64,000 bases of DNA from Gelatoporia subvermispora B (GCA_000320605.2 KB445797.1:742474-806473); one strand, 5' to 3'. Numbered from the stretch's first letter, positions 32,726 to 45,108 are shown. Notes: generated from the sequence alone by a model not told the origin. Program-made: numbers and translations.

Positions 32726-34362
32726 TCAATCATCCTCAGTGTCGTAATCGCTATCGCCAGCCCCGCCAACTCGCATGTCTCCCCTCGTGACAGTCGCACG
32801 CGAGGATGACGTCGCCATGGATGGCATGGGCACTGACGGGGAGTGTATCAGGGCCGAGGGCCCGTCCCTATTGAAGACTTGTGCATCATCGGCGTCACCA
32901 GCCTCCTGAGTCCTGCGTCGCCTGCGTTCGCTCTCCCTCAGATTGAGCCGGACACCATACAATGCGAGATGCTGCCGCCGCGATCAGGTATCAGGTACTT
33001 TCACACTGAAAGACCGATGCACGAACCTTCGTCAAATCCGTAGAAGCACGCAATCCGGGGAATTCCTTCGTAGAATAGATCTTGAAGCGCCCTCCATAAC
33101 ACTCGGCAAGTATCGGAATATTGTGGTCGCCCTCAGCGCGCGAATAGAGGCTAAAGACTCGATATCTAAGAATAAACGAGCCCTCCATCTTCACAGCGAG
33201 GTCCTAGAAAAATCAAGCAGTCAGCCAACGAAGGAAAAGGTGCATATAACTAGGATGAGAGCGGCTAGGCTGTGATCAAGCTCGCCGGGGGGATACAGAT
33301 GAATTCAGGATCGGAAAAAAATACGGACTGAGAAAACGAACATCATTGCGCTCCTGCCCTTGTATTCCACGGAGGCATTTTGTACAAATGTTGCACCGAC
33401 CAGGGCTTCTGTGCATTTCGATGCTTCGGTGATGGAGAAGTCACCGAAATATGCGACAACGTCAGAGGGTGTAGCTCTGGACGTCGGTGGCCTGGCAGCA
33501 GAGAAGTTAGGGAGGCCGAGAGGTGGAGGGCCCGGAATTTGCAAAGACACCGGAGGGGGCACGCTAGGGGGACCAGACACTGATGAGTATGGATGGTACG
33601 TCATCGAATGAGAGGAATAGGAATGTATCGTAGGAGACGGTGTCATGGAGTATGGGCCAGAAGGGTTAGAATAGTAATTTGCGGGCAGTCTGTGATGCGA
33701 CGATGAGGGCCCGTAGTACGATCCGCTGGAAGCTGGGCTCTGGGAGACATCGGACGGGGACACAAGTGGTGGCTGGAAACCGAGGGTATTTAGGTCAGGC
33801 TGTTGGGGACTCTCCGTTGGATGAGTTTGCTGCCTCGGCACCTGGTCGCGCGAGGTCACGGGCCCAGGCTCAGCGGGGACGGGGAAGAGGTCGACATGAC
33901 ACAGGATACCGAAGCCCCTGACTTCGCTGTGGCACATAGATCAATGCTGCGAATAATCGGAAATCAATGCGTACGCACTCGTAATTCTCGAGTTCCCTTT
34001 CGAAGTATCTGCCCGTACCGGGGTTATAAACTTCAAACAATTTGAGTTGGATGACTGGTGGCGGATCCAACGGTCTTCGATCTTTGCGCGCGTATCTCGA
34101 AGTCGAAAAACATCAACACGAAACCATATTTAGGTATAAGAAAGGACATACTTGCGTCCGAGGTCGGCCTTTTGCAATTCATCGAGCTCAGCTCGAAGAG
34201 TGTGACCTGCAAAAGGGCCGGCAGCAAACGTGATGGGGCCACCGATATCCGGTTGAGGAGCCGTTGTTGCGCCTAGTCGTCGGGCCTGCTGGGCAGCAAT
34301 CAGCAGTATTAGGTAAGCTGTGGAGCGAACTTGGTAGTGATACTCACCTCGCTAACTGACAT
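32726..34362 (-). CDS. Velvet-domain regulator, VelB type with split domain
   Basis: This is a fungal transcription regulator of development, light response and secondary metabolism. The start at 34362 gives MSVSE, and after an intron QARRLG. The velvet domain begins with GPITFAAGPFAGHTLRAELD. An intron with an acceptor just before ATACGCG restores GRKYARKDRRPLDPPPVIQL, the hallmark of the family. KLFEVYNPGTGRYFEREL and RGFGILCHVDLFP close the first half. An insertion of about 120 Ser/Pro/Tyr-rich residues separates this from the second half (CTEALVGATFVQNASVEYKG, VKMEGSFILRYRVFSLYS, TKEFPGLRASTDLTK). Such an insertion is known from VelB of Aspergillus. The last exon joins HLALYGVRLNLRESERRRRR to an acidic tail ending DYDTEDD. 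It is expected to enter the nucleus as a dimer with other velvet proteins. Confidence 0.88.
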
Positions 34363-37287
34363 TCAGCTGAGCGGCACCTGAAGGACGTCAAGCAGAAGAA
34401 CGGCAGGTGAGAAAAATTGGAGTACCGTAGCTGCTGTGGGTTGGTAAACGATGTCAACCGATCTCGGTTACAGGTACAGGATAGATGAAGACGATAGCTT
34501 CCCGGGTCTCTAGCTCATGCGAGCTTCATCCCGGGGCTAAGGCTCTGACCGACATTTTAAGGGCGACAACAGCCGCCGGAAGATCTGATCATAGATATGT
34601 CTTTGGCGTGTGGTATAGCGGCATGACACCCCTAAAGGCCTAATCAGCGGTCAATAGTCCGTGGCAAACAAACTTTTCTATAAAGTCCGGCATTTCGGGA
34701 CTTCAAATTTTCCAAAACGGGAAGTGGGTGTTGGATCGTCGCGAAGTGGCGCCATCTTGGGCATAGCGTGTCCGCTTGTCCGGATGCTCCAAATAGAACA
34801 AGGATGGGACACGAAAGCTTGCACACGGCCTTCAGGACGGTACACGCAAGCACTGTGCTGTCTACATCCTCGCACACGTCTTGCATGTTCAGAAAATTTT
34901 CTTGCAATTGTCATGCTGCTGCGCCGTGCCGCTCATGTGGCGCATGCTACATTCCAGCTGGTTCTCGTAGGTTCTAGTCATGTCCCCTTTGGTAGGACAT
35001 AAAAACAACTCCGGACATGCTGCACCTGCGACCTGTCGTCGGCTGTGCATCACGGTGGAGCGTCTTACAATTGCTGTGCGTCGCCGGATCTCTCTCTTCT
35101 CTGTCTGGAGGCATCTCACCTACGAGGCTACGACGACTAGACCTGTAATTTCTCATATTCATGTACCCACATGTCACCCTGAATGGAAGAGTATTCTTCT
35201 ACGATGCACAGCCGCATTGTGCAGAGGCCCCTCTCGGCTTGTTCGCCGCTGGCTTCCATTGCTACCGAGAAGCATTCTCCACAGGCTGTAGGCTTGCGCG
35301 CTGGCTACGGCGAACATACTGCTTTACGGAAGCGTTATTCTTATCTGAAAACACGCTCCGAACGACATGGCATTTTCGGATGAAAACGCTGTAGGACCGG
35401 ATCAGATTTGACTGCCGCGCTGGCAGACTCTTCCATCGGCACAATCACACCTCGAGTCCCGTGTCAGAGATTTGGACGCGGAAGGTCTAATTATTACGGC
35501 AATGAGAGAAAGCCAGTCCTTCGCACCACGTCGAAATTTACACGAGTACACATCTGTTCACGTCTTGGTAAGCATATGACTCTAACCTTGCAGTGACTGA
35601 CGTGGCCGGTGGATCTGGTGAACGCTAATCCTGCAGACGTCCTTATCTTTGGTCAAATTCACAAAAAGATATATTACATGAGTATGCCTCCAATCAGGAC
35701 AGGTGAGAGAAGCATCTGCGCTGCTGCTCGGGGTCTCACCCGTTCAGGAAGATGAGCGGCTCATTAGATTCTGCAGCATTGATACTGGCAGGCTGGAATA
35801 ATGGTTTCGTCCGTGGGCCCGGCGCCCTTCTCAGCCAATCATCATACTGGAATGCAAGGTCTAGGACGAATCTCTTGATGACCACCTGAAATTGACGGTG
35901 AGCGCGAATAATTTCTCATGACTCCGCTCCCTGACACACCCCTTGAATCGATCAAACTGTAGACTCCAGACTCCTTCCAGCGTCCAGCTCCCCATAGTGA
36001 TCTGTGTCTGCGGCAGATTAATTATGTCCCCCCTTTTTGGTTCCGTGGCGAATAAAACATTTGTTCGGAGAATGAACGGACGGCACCTATCGGTGGCTAC
36101 CCTCGCGAATGCTCTGCAATGAGACGTCGCGGTGCCACCACATGTTCTGAGACATCTCGGGGGGTTCCCTCGGCTGCTCGCAGCGCCTCGCCCTCATGGT
36201 ACTTCCGTCACTCGCGCCATACGGACGGCAAATCTGTACTAAAGTGGTCAAGGCCGGTCCTCCCAGGTGAAAGAACGGCTAGGGCCCGTGAAATTTTACG
36301 TTCGCGTTCCGACGGCTCACGATTCACCGCTCGATGTGCGGCCTTCCGAACCCCTTGTTATCCGCCTCGCCCCTTGTTCCCCGCCCACATGAAGCTTCTG
36401 CTACGTGCCTCCCTCGACAGTCAGTGGCAAGGATCTCGTCCACTTCTGAACCCTCTCGCCTCTATCGCGTGTCCCAAGTCTGCTCGCCACACGTCTCCAT
36501 TTTCTACGCCCGCGGTATCATGCTGGTCTTGATATTCGGTCTTGATATTCGGTCTTGATATTCACCGCCTGGATTACGACGTGAAGCCACCTCTCGGCCT
36601 CCCGTCCCGCATGCATCGACGCTTTCCCCCGACGCCTAAGTTATGGCCGTTCGCCGTGCCATTGAATGGCTGCAGCAGGCGGGGGTCTTGGCACATTCCA
36701 TCCGTGTGTCGGCCGTCGCACGGAAGCACTGCGGACGTCATGCGCGCGCCCCACTATCTCTACCAACAACCCCACCTCGAAGGCTGTGCACGTCGTTCAA
36801 CGGAGTATCCATTATCCTAGTCTACACTCCGTTGACATCGTCTGCGCAGAGCGCCATACGTCCACGACGTAGAGCGAACTACGCCGCTGCGGTGAAGGCC
36901 CCGCCCGCGGGGAATCAGTGAATCTGACAGACACACGCAGTCGTGGATTCGGAACATGATGCATCAGGTGTGCGGCCTTGATTGTCCGTAGTAGTCTTTC
37001 GGTGTTGTTCGAAAAATAAACTACATGCGTTGTTCTAGTTGTCAAAGGAACCGGGCTGAGAAGTTGCCCGACTCGTGTACATGGCTCAGGGACTGCTCCA
37101 ACGTTGTGTCACGGCGCATTGCGTCGTGCCAATGCGGGACGACCGCGTGTTCTGACCCTGAAATGCAGCGTGTATTTACTACTGACACAACGGAAATTGT
37201 CGGGAAATGTCGGCTACATCGGCCACAAACACGTCGGATCCGCTATAACCTACGAGCGCCGACTTCTCTCAACGATGCTATTCATAG
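34363..37287. other. Long intergenic region upstream of the velvet gene
   Basis: This 2.9-kb stretch separates two minus-strand genes, so it holds the velvet promoter at its left end and the ribokinase 3' UTR at its right end. Frames such as 34661-35002 (+), 36119-36532 (+) and 37025-37459 (+) have Arg/Ser-rich shadow-like composition and no motif. A 13-bp triple repeat lies at 36525-36563. No transposon protein is recognisable. Confidence 0.4.
36525..36563. repeat. Three exact copies of a 13-bp unit
   Basis: GGTCTTGATATTC is repeated three times head to tail without change. It is a short minisatellite-like array with no visible function. Confidence 0.9.
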
Positions 37288-38603
37288 TTACAATCTGTCA
37301 AGCTCATTCCGAAGCGGAATACTTTCCATCGCGCCCCTCTTCTGCACGCAAAGCCCGGCAGCCTTCGAGAAGCGCTTAGCGGGGATTCTATCCGCACACA
37401 CGGACAGACTCACCTCGACCGCTCGCCGGAGGCATCGGAGAGCGTTGTATCCTGAGTGAACACTTTCCCCGGATTCGTGCAGCTCCATGAGGCCCGCGAC
37501 CAGATAGCCTGTGAAGCAGTCTCCCGCTCCAGTTGTGTCCTTCACCGGACCACGGAGCTTCGCTGCCGGGATGCACAGCGGTTCGGCAGCTTCTGGCGCA
37601 GGGACTCCAGGAAGCAACGCGATGACTCCGGAAGGACCAAGCGTGCAGACAATGTTCACCGTGGACGGCAGTTGACGCTGGAGCAGATGCAGCAGGTGCA
37701 GAGCCTGATCAGTTGTTGACGGAACAGGCGCTGTGGGCTGCTTCTGCATGACTTCGATCCCTGGTTCCGCGGATATGACGGACAATTTTCCGTGTAGATG
37801 ATCAGCCTCGCCGGCATTGACGACGAGCCACGTCAGCTTCTCCCAAGGGAAGACGCTGATCTGCTCGTCCGACAGCATAGGGGACGGGTTGAAGATCGTC
37901 ACTACACCAGAGCCATGCGCACCGGAAAGAAAGTCCACAGTCTCGTCGAACGGTATCTCGTTCTGTAGGAGCAAGTGGGTGAAACTGCTCAGCGGGGGGG
38001 TCTTCAGAGCGGGAAGGGGCGCGTAGTTCGCTCCTTTGTGCAGAACTAGAGCAATGACAGCACGATATTGGTCATGTTCCTGATAGGAAGAGTGGGGTAG
38101 ACTGACTGATGCAATTTTCACCATCATTGGCTAGTTGTATGATGGCTCGCCCAGTGGCCTCCTGTGCTCTTGTACTTAGTCTTGCGATGCTCGCTTACAG
38201 AGGTAGCCATGACGTACCTGCACTACTGCAATGCCGTCTGTGTCGACACCGACGCTGTTTAAATAGTCGACGACCCATCGGCCATCGTCGCCGACGGCGC
38301 CGACAAGATGAACTTTACAGCCAGCTTTGCTCACAGCCACTGCCTGGTTTGCTCCTTTGCCACCTGCTCGTCTCTCCAGACCGTGGGATGAGATCGTCTC
38401 TCCAGGACGCACAATCTCATGCACTGGGCGCGAATGTGGAATCACTCATTCGTAACTGCAGCCCGCAGTATCAGCTCACCGTGGAAGAATTCGTCGATAT
38501 CTGTGGAAGTACTGGGCGTCAGACGCTTGCCACACAGGAATACACTCCTGCTGCCTCACTTATCGAGCCACGAACCAAACAGCTAGCTTTGCGACCCAAC
38601 ATG
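37288..38603 (-). CDS. Ribokinase, PfkB family
   Basis: The enzyme phosphorylates D-ribose at O5 with ATP and feeds it to the pentose phosphate pathway in the cytosol. The start at 38603 reads MLGRKASCLVRGSI and splices (acceptor just before ATATCGACG) to NIDEFFHVIPHSRPVHEIVR. The PfkB signature 1 is GLERRAGGKGANQAVAVSKA. KVHLVGAVGDDG and a central AIIQLANDGENCIILHKGAN follow. The sugar-kinase signature 2 is present as VKDTTGAGDCFTGYLVAGLM, with the catalytic Asp in GAGD. A late helix ends AMESIPLRNELDRL. At least three short introns occur. The intron at about 38090-38050 must be removed to give ENCIILHKGANYAPLPAL. Length and motifs fit a complete gene. Confidence 0.9.
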
Positions 38604-39046
38604 TGCCACGGTATCACTTAGACACAAATTCAGTATGTCGGACGAAGGCGGCGTCCGTGACAGTCTGAAATCAAGCAATGGAACCTGTGGCTGAAGAGAC
38701 CCCAATGGGCCCCTCAAAAATCTGACGCCACAGTAGCCATAGCCGGTCTCTCGATCTCGCAGTAGTTTATCTTCGCAGCTGGCCTCTCACGTTCGTTGTG
38801 GACGGTATCTATAGGTTCGTGCTGGACCCAGCAAGTCGGCTCAAATATCCTCAGCACGTCTATCCTGCAATCTTGACTGAGCGGCAATGTGGATCTCACA
38901 TTTCTGAGCCTGCTCCTCCTGAGACTAAGTGGACTGCGTCCGAGAGTACAACGATGCGAAGAGAGAACGAGGTCTGGAAAACATATGCGATACTCAAACA
39001 TAGGACATGGCCATCCCGCTGATCCCCACCAACAAAGCCCGCTCGT
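38604..39046. other. Intergenic between ribokinase and eL27
   Basis: The stretch contains the ribokinase promoter and the eL27 3' UTR. No further gene is supported. Confidence 0.4.
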
Positions 39047-39626
39047 CTAGAACTGAGTGAGGATATATGAGCACTATAACGAACAATACACAAAGGACAC
39101 AACGTACGCGGAGAGGCTGGAAGAACCACTTGTTTTTGCCGCCAGTGTAGCGGTCCTCGAGCAGCTTCTTAATCTGCTTCTTGGAGTCTTCCCGCTGCGA
39201 AGGCTCCGAGAAGGTCTCTGACGAGACGACGCCCTTGAGACCCTCGAGCTCAAGAGCGTAACGGGTCGGGAAGAGGTGGGAGTAGTTGACCACCTAAGTT
39301 GATTACAGCTTTATGAGTGCCTTCATTCGTTCTGACATGACTGCATTACACACCTTGATGAAGGGCTTGACCTTCGACCGCTTCGCAACCTTCTTCGCAC
39401 CCATGCGCTTGGTAACCTTCAGGGGGTACCGCTCGATGCCCGCAACGATGGCATGGGGGTATGGCCGCTCCTTAGTGCCCTCATCGAGCTGCTTAATGAC
39501 AACGACCTTCTTGCCGGCCTGACGGCCCTGGAGAACGATCGCGACCTTGCCGGGCTTGTATACTGCAGTCAACCGTTCAATCCACGAGGCACAGGGACAT
39601 GAACGAACATACTCACCTCTGGGCAT
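39047..39626 (-). CDS. rpl27: 60S ribosomal protein eL27
   Basis: This is a structural protein of the large cytosolic ribosomal subunit. The ATG at 39626 opens a very short first exon (M-P-R plus one base), then splices to [20 protein letters not shown]. The middle exon carries [20 protein letters not shown] and [18 protein letters not shown]. The next exon begins [20 protein letters not shown] and ends [13 protein letters not shown] last intron (GTACGT...CTCAG) leaves only F and the stop TAG at 39047-39049, giving the typical C-terminus PLRF. The tiny first and last exons are easily missed by automated annotation. Confidence 0.93.
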
Positions 39627-40168
39627 CTTGACTGTCGCGGGCGCAGGGGGACTTCACTCCGTTCACTACCTTTTGGGCGCCTATCCCGATTCGGGCGCGC
39701 CAGCCACTCGGCTTTCTCCGACAGCAGCTGTACAGTTGGTCGTGCATGAAATTGCGTCACACGTGATGCTACAAATATTTGTTCGCTGTGGCTGTAGACG
39801 GGCGCTCTTTCCATGCTCCGTTCCTGGACGTTCCTGCCTCACGAAACATAACACAACGTCCTCCGATTCTTGGATGAGACGCCCAGTGTCGCCGGTCTGC
39901 AAGCAGAACTCTATCGGAGTGCATGAAATCTGGAGGCTCTACACCCCTATTTTTTGTGTTATCAGTGATTTTGAAGACCTCTCCGCCTAGCTGCGGCCTG
40001 TATTGAACTACATGCACCGCTCGCTATCTCAGATCGACTTCGCCAAAGAGAACTGAAATTCTATTGATAATACACGTAACGTACAGTATAATCCCGAATG
40101 CATGTGACAGCGAACATATGCGTAGCCCTCCCCCCGCCCCAGCGTCATCAAACGAGAGCGGCCCTGTC
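39627..40168. other. Intergenic between eL27 and RPB9
   Basis: This is the eL27 promoter and the RPB9 3' UTR. A 147-codon plus-strand frame (39547-39990) overlaps eL27 and has no support. Confidence 0.4.
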
Positions 40169-40922
40169 CTATTCGAATTCTTGCTTTGGTAATGTTGGGT
40201 CCGTGAAACTATGATTACATTTTGTGCAGACGAAGAACAGAATCATGCGTGTTTCTTTCCGCTTTGACTGGTCCTGGAAGTAGACAGCACTGCAAAAGAT
40301 TGGCGAGGAACGCGTCGGCGTTAGTCCAGTTCTCAAAACTCTGAGAATTCCTGATTACGACGCACTCGTCATGTCCGCAGCTTGGGCATTGAATGTTGGC
40401 ATGTGCCTGTACGCCGGTCAGCCGACGTCGCTTGTGCAGAAGCAAAGCACGCACTAGGGTGGGGTCATTCATGAGGTCTGTTGTGACACCAACTTGCTCC
40501 CTGAGTGACAAAGTCAGCAACTGTCGACGGTCTCCATGATGGCATATCGTATGAGGGCGAGCGTTGGGTTTGCGATGGCATAGCGAGAGGCTAAGGCAAG
40601 GCCGCGCCACCGTATCACGACCACAGTGTACTCACTTTGTAACAGTAAGCAAGTCATTCCTGTACACACACTTATTCTCCCCGATTTCGTCGTATGCGCA
40701 TATGCGGCATGCGTAGACCATGATGCGACGCTGCTGATCAGCCTTGGGATAGAGCAGGTTGTTGCATTCCTGACAGAAATGTAGCGATGCCTGTCATTGG
40801 TAAGCAGAGGTTGCACAGGGCACAATTTGCAGTGAACAGCATCCGGGAGCAGTAGATCAGGCCAGAATAGTAAACAGGTGTTTAGCACGCATCCAGCACC
40901 AGCACAGAGGTATACTCGCCAT
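40169..40922 (-). CDS. rpb9: RNA polymerase II subunit RPB9
   Basis: This is a small zinc-ribbon subunit of RNA polymerase II that affects start-site choice and transcript fidelity. The N-terminal ribbon is ASLHFCQECNNLLYPKADQQ, then CRICAYDE and VYRNDLLTVTK. The next exon reads EQVGVTTDLMNDPTL. The C-terminal TFIIS-like ribbon is CPSCGHDDAVYFQDQ, then ETRMILFFVCTKCNHSF, ending KQEFE with a stop at 40169-40171. The start is unusual. The exon beginning GCATCGCTA at 40790 is phase 0, and the only well-placed ATG (40922-40920) is followed directly by GCGAGT. A GC-AG intron after a start codon that forms an exon alone gives M-A-S-L-H-F. This fits the family exactly but needs transcript support. 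The gene is divergent from the SMP3 gene. Confidence 0.85.
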
Positions 40923-41128
40923 GGCAGCCTGCTCGCGAGATGGTGGTTGGCGGGAGAGGTGAGTTGCACCGCCACCGGTGGCTGCCGCGGGAGTTGATCA
41001 ACTCGCGAGTCGCCGCTGACCCCAGCTCTCGACCTCCGCCGCGCTTCTGCGCCACCACAACCCGTTGGCACCTATGCTGGCTTGATCTTGAGGTCCTGAA
41101 AACCTGGAATTCAAACATCGGAATCGAG

Positions 41129-43166
41129 ATGTCGACCGACTGGGGACCAAATGACGGGACTCTTCGCTGTGTCTACATCGGCTTACTGGTGCTGCGCGCA
41201 TGCTCTGCATTCTTAGGGAAAGGGTACATACATCCAGACGAACACTTTCAGAATGGAGAGATAATGGCAGGTCTGTGCCTAATTTGCACAGTTCATATGC
41301 GAGCCTCATCAACGCCAGGTGATTTTCTTGGATTGCACACTCTGCGTACCTGGGAATGGAACGTTTCGTTTCCCATGAGGTCCATTGTTCCCCTGTGGAC
41401 GACTACTGGTATCCCGTACTTTCTGCTCCAGCGTACTGGACGTGGTGAGTACTATGGTCGATGTGTCCGACAATGCAAAATGAGTAGTATCAAGGGCATC
41501 TCCATCCACAAACCCTCTTTCTTCTTGAACGTGCCACATTCTTACTCCTGTCTATCCTTCTCGGTAGGTTCCATGAAACTCTATGTTACCCCCAACCAAA
41601 CAGAACCGTACCAGATCTTTCCGTCTACATCCTCGTACCCTATCCCCGCAGGCGGCTGTTAGCCCTGAACCTGTTAGCGTCATCCTATGTTGTGCACACA
41701 TATCAAACGAGGCCTTTCTCCAATTCCACGGAAGCTGTCCTCGTCGCGCTTTCTTTAGCATGTGGTTGTGCCTTACTCGCTCGTAATCCCTCCATGAGTG
41801 TGTGGCAAGGGAACATGGTATCCTTCCGCCTTTCAATGACATGCTGCAATCTAACCTCGCTCCCTCATAGCGGGACAAAGCTCTTAGGCCGCTCATATAC
41901 CTCACTATCCTGTGCATTGTTGGCATTTCTACGCGTGTGACATTCATCGCATTCGCCTCCCCAATCGCTGTGGAAGTCTTCAGTTGGCTCCTGAACCTGG
42001 GCAAAACAGGGCGGCCACTTAGCAGCGTACTTCGTCTCGTGTCTATGTCTCTGGCCACAGCTGTCATCAGTGCTGCACTAGTTGTAGCGGCCGACAGTGC
42101 TTACTTCCATCCTGATCGGGATGATTCCTACGTCATAACACCTCTGAACTTCCTTCGGTATAATCTCTCGTCGGAAAACCTGGCGGAACATGGCCTACAC
42201 CCAAGGTGGCTTCACGTTGCTGTCAATCTACCAATGATCATCGGCCCTGGACTATTGTACTACGCTGTGCTGGCTACCTCGGAGGTATTACAATATGCCT
42301 GGGCCGAGCATTCGCAAGCATCAAACGTTCTCCATAAGATCAACAAAAGTGTGTCATGCTAAGAGCCGTCCTGATAGTTTTTTTTGCTGATTTTCCTGTG
42401 TCAGCTTGTATCTACATGGTCTTGGCATCACTAGCTATAATGTCTGTACAGCCACACCAGGAACCTCGCTTTTTGATCCCCCTACTTGTACCAATTATCG
42501 TGCTTGTCTCAAATAGTGGATATCTTGCGCGAACTGGAAAGCTATTCTGGGTGAGTTATGCTGATCGCATTCAAGCGATGACGCTAACCAAAATCAGGTG
42601 ACGTGGATCATCATAAACGTGGCTCTAGCCTTACTCTTTGGGGTTCTGCATCAAGGCGGGGTCGTTCCATCGCTCTTGTATCTTCACGATGAAGTGATCC
42701 GCGCTATCGACACGACTGAAACCTTCGATCGGCCAGTCGCGGCCATTTTCTACTGGAAGACGTACATGCCACCTAGACGGTTCCTAGGAGTTTTTGAACG
42801 AGGTATGTCGCAGAGCCGAGTAGATGACAACAACACTCAAGGTGACCTACCTTAGACGTGTCCGAAGGGCTATTTCACATCAGTGATCACGCCAGCTCAC
42901 CGCCTTCGACCCTCCTGCAGCATATCGTGCATTCGCGAGGTACCCAATCGACGATCCTGGTCATGCCCGTGCATGCGTTTGATTTGATACCACGCGAAGT
43001 ACATAATTGCTTCCACATTCGGCGGAAAGTCTTTCCTCATCTTGACTTGGATAATATCGCGGAAAGTATGGCGATCGGTGGAAAGGATGGCATGTCTCTC
43101 GGCATATATAACGTCGATACATCATGTCTCGCATCATGGGAATTCGATGTTCGGGATCCCATGTGA
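41129..43166 (+). CDS. GPI mannosyltransferase 4 (SMP3/PIG-Z type)
   Basis: This is a multi-membrane-span enzyme of the ER (glycosyltransferase family 22) that adds the fourth mannose to the GPI anchor precursor. The start reads MSTDWGPNDG. The catalytic luminal motif is HPDEHFQN near residue 38. TWEWNVSFPMRSIVPLW follows, then several hydrophobic segments (AVLVALSLACGCALL, RVTFIAFASPIAVEVFSWLL, VAVNLPMIIGPGLLYYAVLA, MVLASLAIMSVQPHQEPRFL). HQEPRFLIPLLVP is a conserved signature of the family. The C-terminal part has FYWKTYMPPRRFLG and ends WEFDVRDPM. Numerous introns split the gene. The 3' end at 43166 is less sure than the rest. Confidence 0.85.
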
Positions 43167-43538
43167 GTTCACGATCAGGTGTCCAAGTAGCAATAATTAA
43201 CGAACCTTCACAGAGTCGACCATCGCTGATAAACTTCACGCCCGTTTCAGCTCGCGCTAGTATAATAAATGTGTTGCATGGCATCCACTATTACACAGGT
43301 GTCTGCCTGGAGCGGGACGTCGACTGAAGACCAAGATTAGATTCTACTCCTATTGCACAGCCCCCACGTTGACGCAGAGCAAAGATTCATGATAAACGTG
43401 TTCAGAAGCTTCTGTTGGCAACGACACGCGCCCACGGCGCACTTCCCAGGTGGTTTCAGCTATATGGTCGCGGAACTGGCTCGTCTTTGGTGTGCAGCAC
43501 CACTGTGCTTCCCGCAACCTACTGAGGACTGAATCATT
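43167..43538. other. Intergenic between SMP3 and BTB genes
   Basis: The stretch contains the 3' UTR of the mannosyltransferase gene and the promoter of the BTB gene. No gene is visible. Confidence 0.4.
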
Positions 43539-44827
43539 ATGGCCGGAGATCCTCTATCCTCGCAGGAATGCTCACGTCCTAACTCGGACCCTGGTAGCCC
43601 AACCCTTGGTTTTGTAGCTCTACCCCCCCACCGCAGCGTCTCATGGTCGTCGCCGAGTCCTCCACACCTTCGAGTCACGATACCGCAAGCTTTAGGCACT
43701 CGACCGTCCCAAGTTGCCGCAGAGGTCTTGCATGCGTTGTCGACGACCTCGGTTCCCCTGGACATTCCCCGTAGCGATGATGACAGACCTACATCGAGCC
43801 TCTCCCAGGGAGTATTCATCGACCAGCAATCCCACTTCCCCCTCACGTCACAATCATCGCCTGAGCAAATTCCTAGTTCTTCTAACCCTCAACAGCAAGA
43901 GCAGAGTATCCAACAGGTCGCTCGTCCTCCGTCGAAGAGCCCGGACTCTGCAGAGGCGCTTTCTGCCATGGTCGTTTCAACCGTCCCGGCCCGCCGTCAC
44001 ATGGGGCACTGTCTCAACTCTTCGAAGAAAATCACCGCCTCGCATTCCACGGCCGGTAGCACTACGAGGCATCCCTCATTTTACTTCAAGGAGGACCTTG
44101 TGACAATCAGTGTTAGCTAGCTTCACCGACTTGCGCAATTTCTTATTGGCTGATGAGTTGCGTGCAGGTAGATGGCTGCATCTACAAGCTACATCGATTT
44201 ATTCTAGAGAACAATTCCCAGTATTTTCGGAGTCTTTTCGCTGCCATTGCGAACAGCGATGGACCGGGTAGCGGAAATTCCGACGAAGATGCCATTGTTG
44301 TCGAGAGCCTCGAACAGAGCGACTTCGACTGTTTGCTGGAATTTCTCTATCACGGGTGACATGTCCGCATAACGATGTTGCATAATTCGTTCTAACCTGG
44401 GCAATGCAGTGCTTACAAGCCCCATTCACTCTCGCTCGACACCTGGAAGACCCTCTTGGCCGCCTCGACCCACTTGCAATTCGTGTCCATTCGCGAGCTC
44501 TCGATCCACGAAATCACTTGCAGGCGTGCCTCTTTGAGCGCAGTCGAAGCCGTTGTGCTCGCAACCGACTATGGCGTTCCCCAGTGGTTGCCGGATGCTT
44601 ATGCAGAATTGTCTCAACGACCCCATCCCCTCGATGACCACGAGGCAGAGCAGCTGGGTGCGCGTGTAGTCGCGCGCATTGGGCGTGCTCGCGAGGGTAT
44701 ACGGGAAGGAATGTTCGCACAATTCCAAATGAAGCGGTATGGTCTCCTCTACGCCCCATCGGAACCTCCTGAAAAAGAGCTGGTCACTCGGGTAGTTCGT
44801 GACGTCTTCTGGCCAGGATCGAACTGA
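43539..44827 (+). CDS. BTB/POZ-domain protein
   Basis: Three exons (43539-44111, 44168-44355, 44410-44827) join to 392 codons. The N-terminal 170 residues are Ser/Pro/Gln-rich and probably disordered. A BTB/POZ fold follows: FYFKEDLVTISVDGCIYKLH, RFILENNSQYFRSLF, a short acidic loop, VVESLEQSDFDCLLEFLYHG, and then LDTWKTLLAASTHLQFVSIR. A helical extension continues to the end (FWPGSN). In Agaricomycetes such proteins form large families, often without known partners. BTB domains mediate dimerisation and can serve as adaptors of Cul3 ubiquitin ligases. No MATH, Kelch or zinc-finger partner domain is present here. It converges with the eIF2 beta gene. Confidence 0.8.
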
Positions 44828-45108
44828 GACATAGGCGGACGTGCTGCAAGCTCCGGACGATATCTCTCCATGGATATATGTATGTGGGAACTCCTATCTG
44901 TTCTTTACTTGCCTGTGATGTACTTGCCTGTGGTGGATCTTTGTAACTTAGTTGTACATATGTAGCACCTGGTTTGCAATCGGAGATGTGACATCTATGT
45001 CAAACCCATCGCGTGCAATCGATACAACGTGCGGAGAAATGCATGGTAGTGCGAACGGATACATGATGCAAGCAATACAGAGCAACGTCTCTGAGTGGGG
45101 CGAAATGC

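Noticed and set aside
32512..32790. Plus-strand frame of 92 codons
   Set aside because: Overlaps the last exon of the velvet gene on the other strand and has no domain.
34661..35002. Plus-strand frame of 113 codons, with minus-strand frames over the same DNA
   Set aside because: Composition is random and there is no domain. Opposite-strand frames of similar size show that the length is not informative.
36119..36532. Plus-strand frame of 137 codons
   Set aside because: Arg/Ser-rich throughout, no family resemblance, no splice partners.
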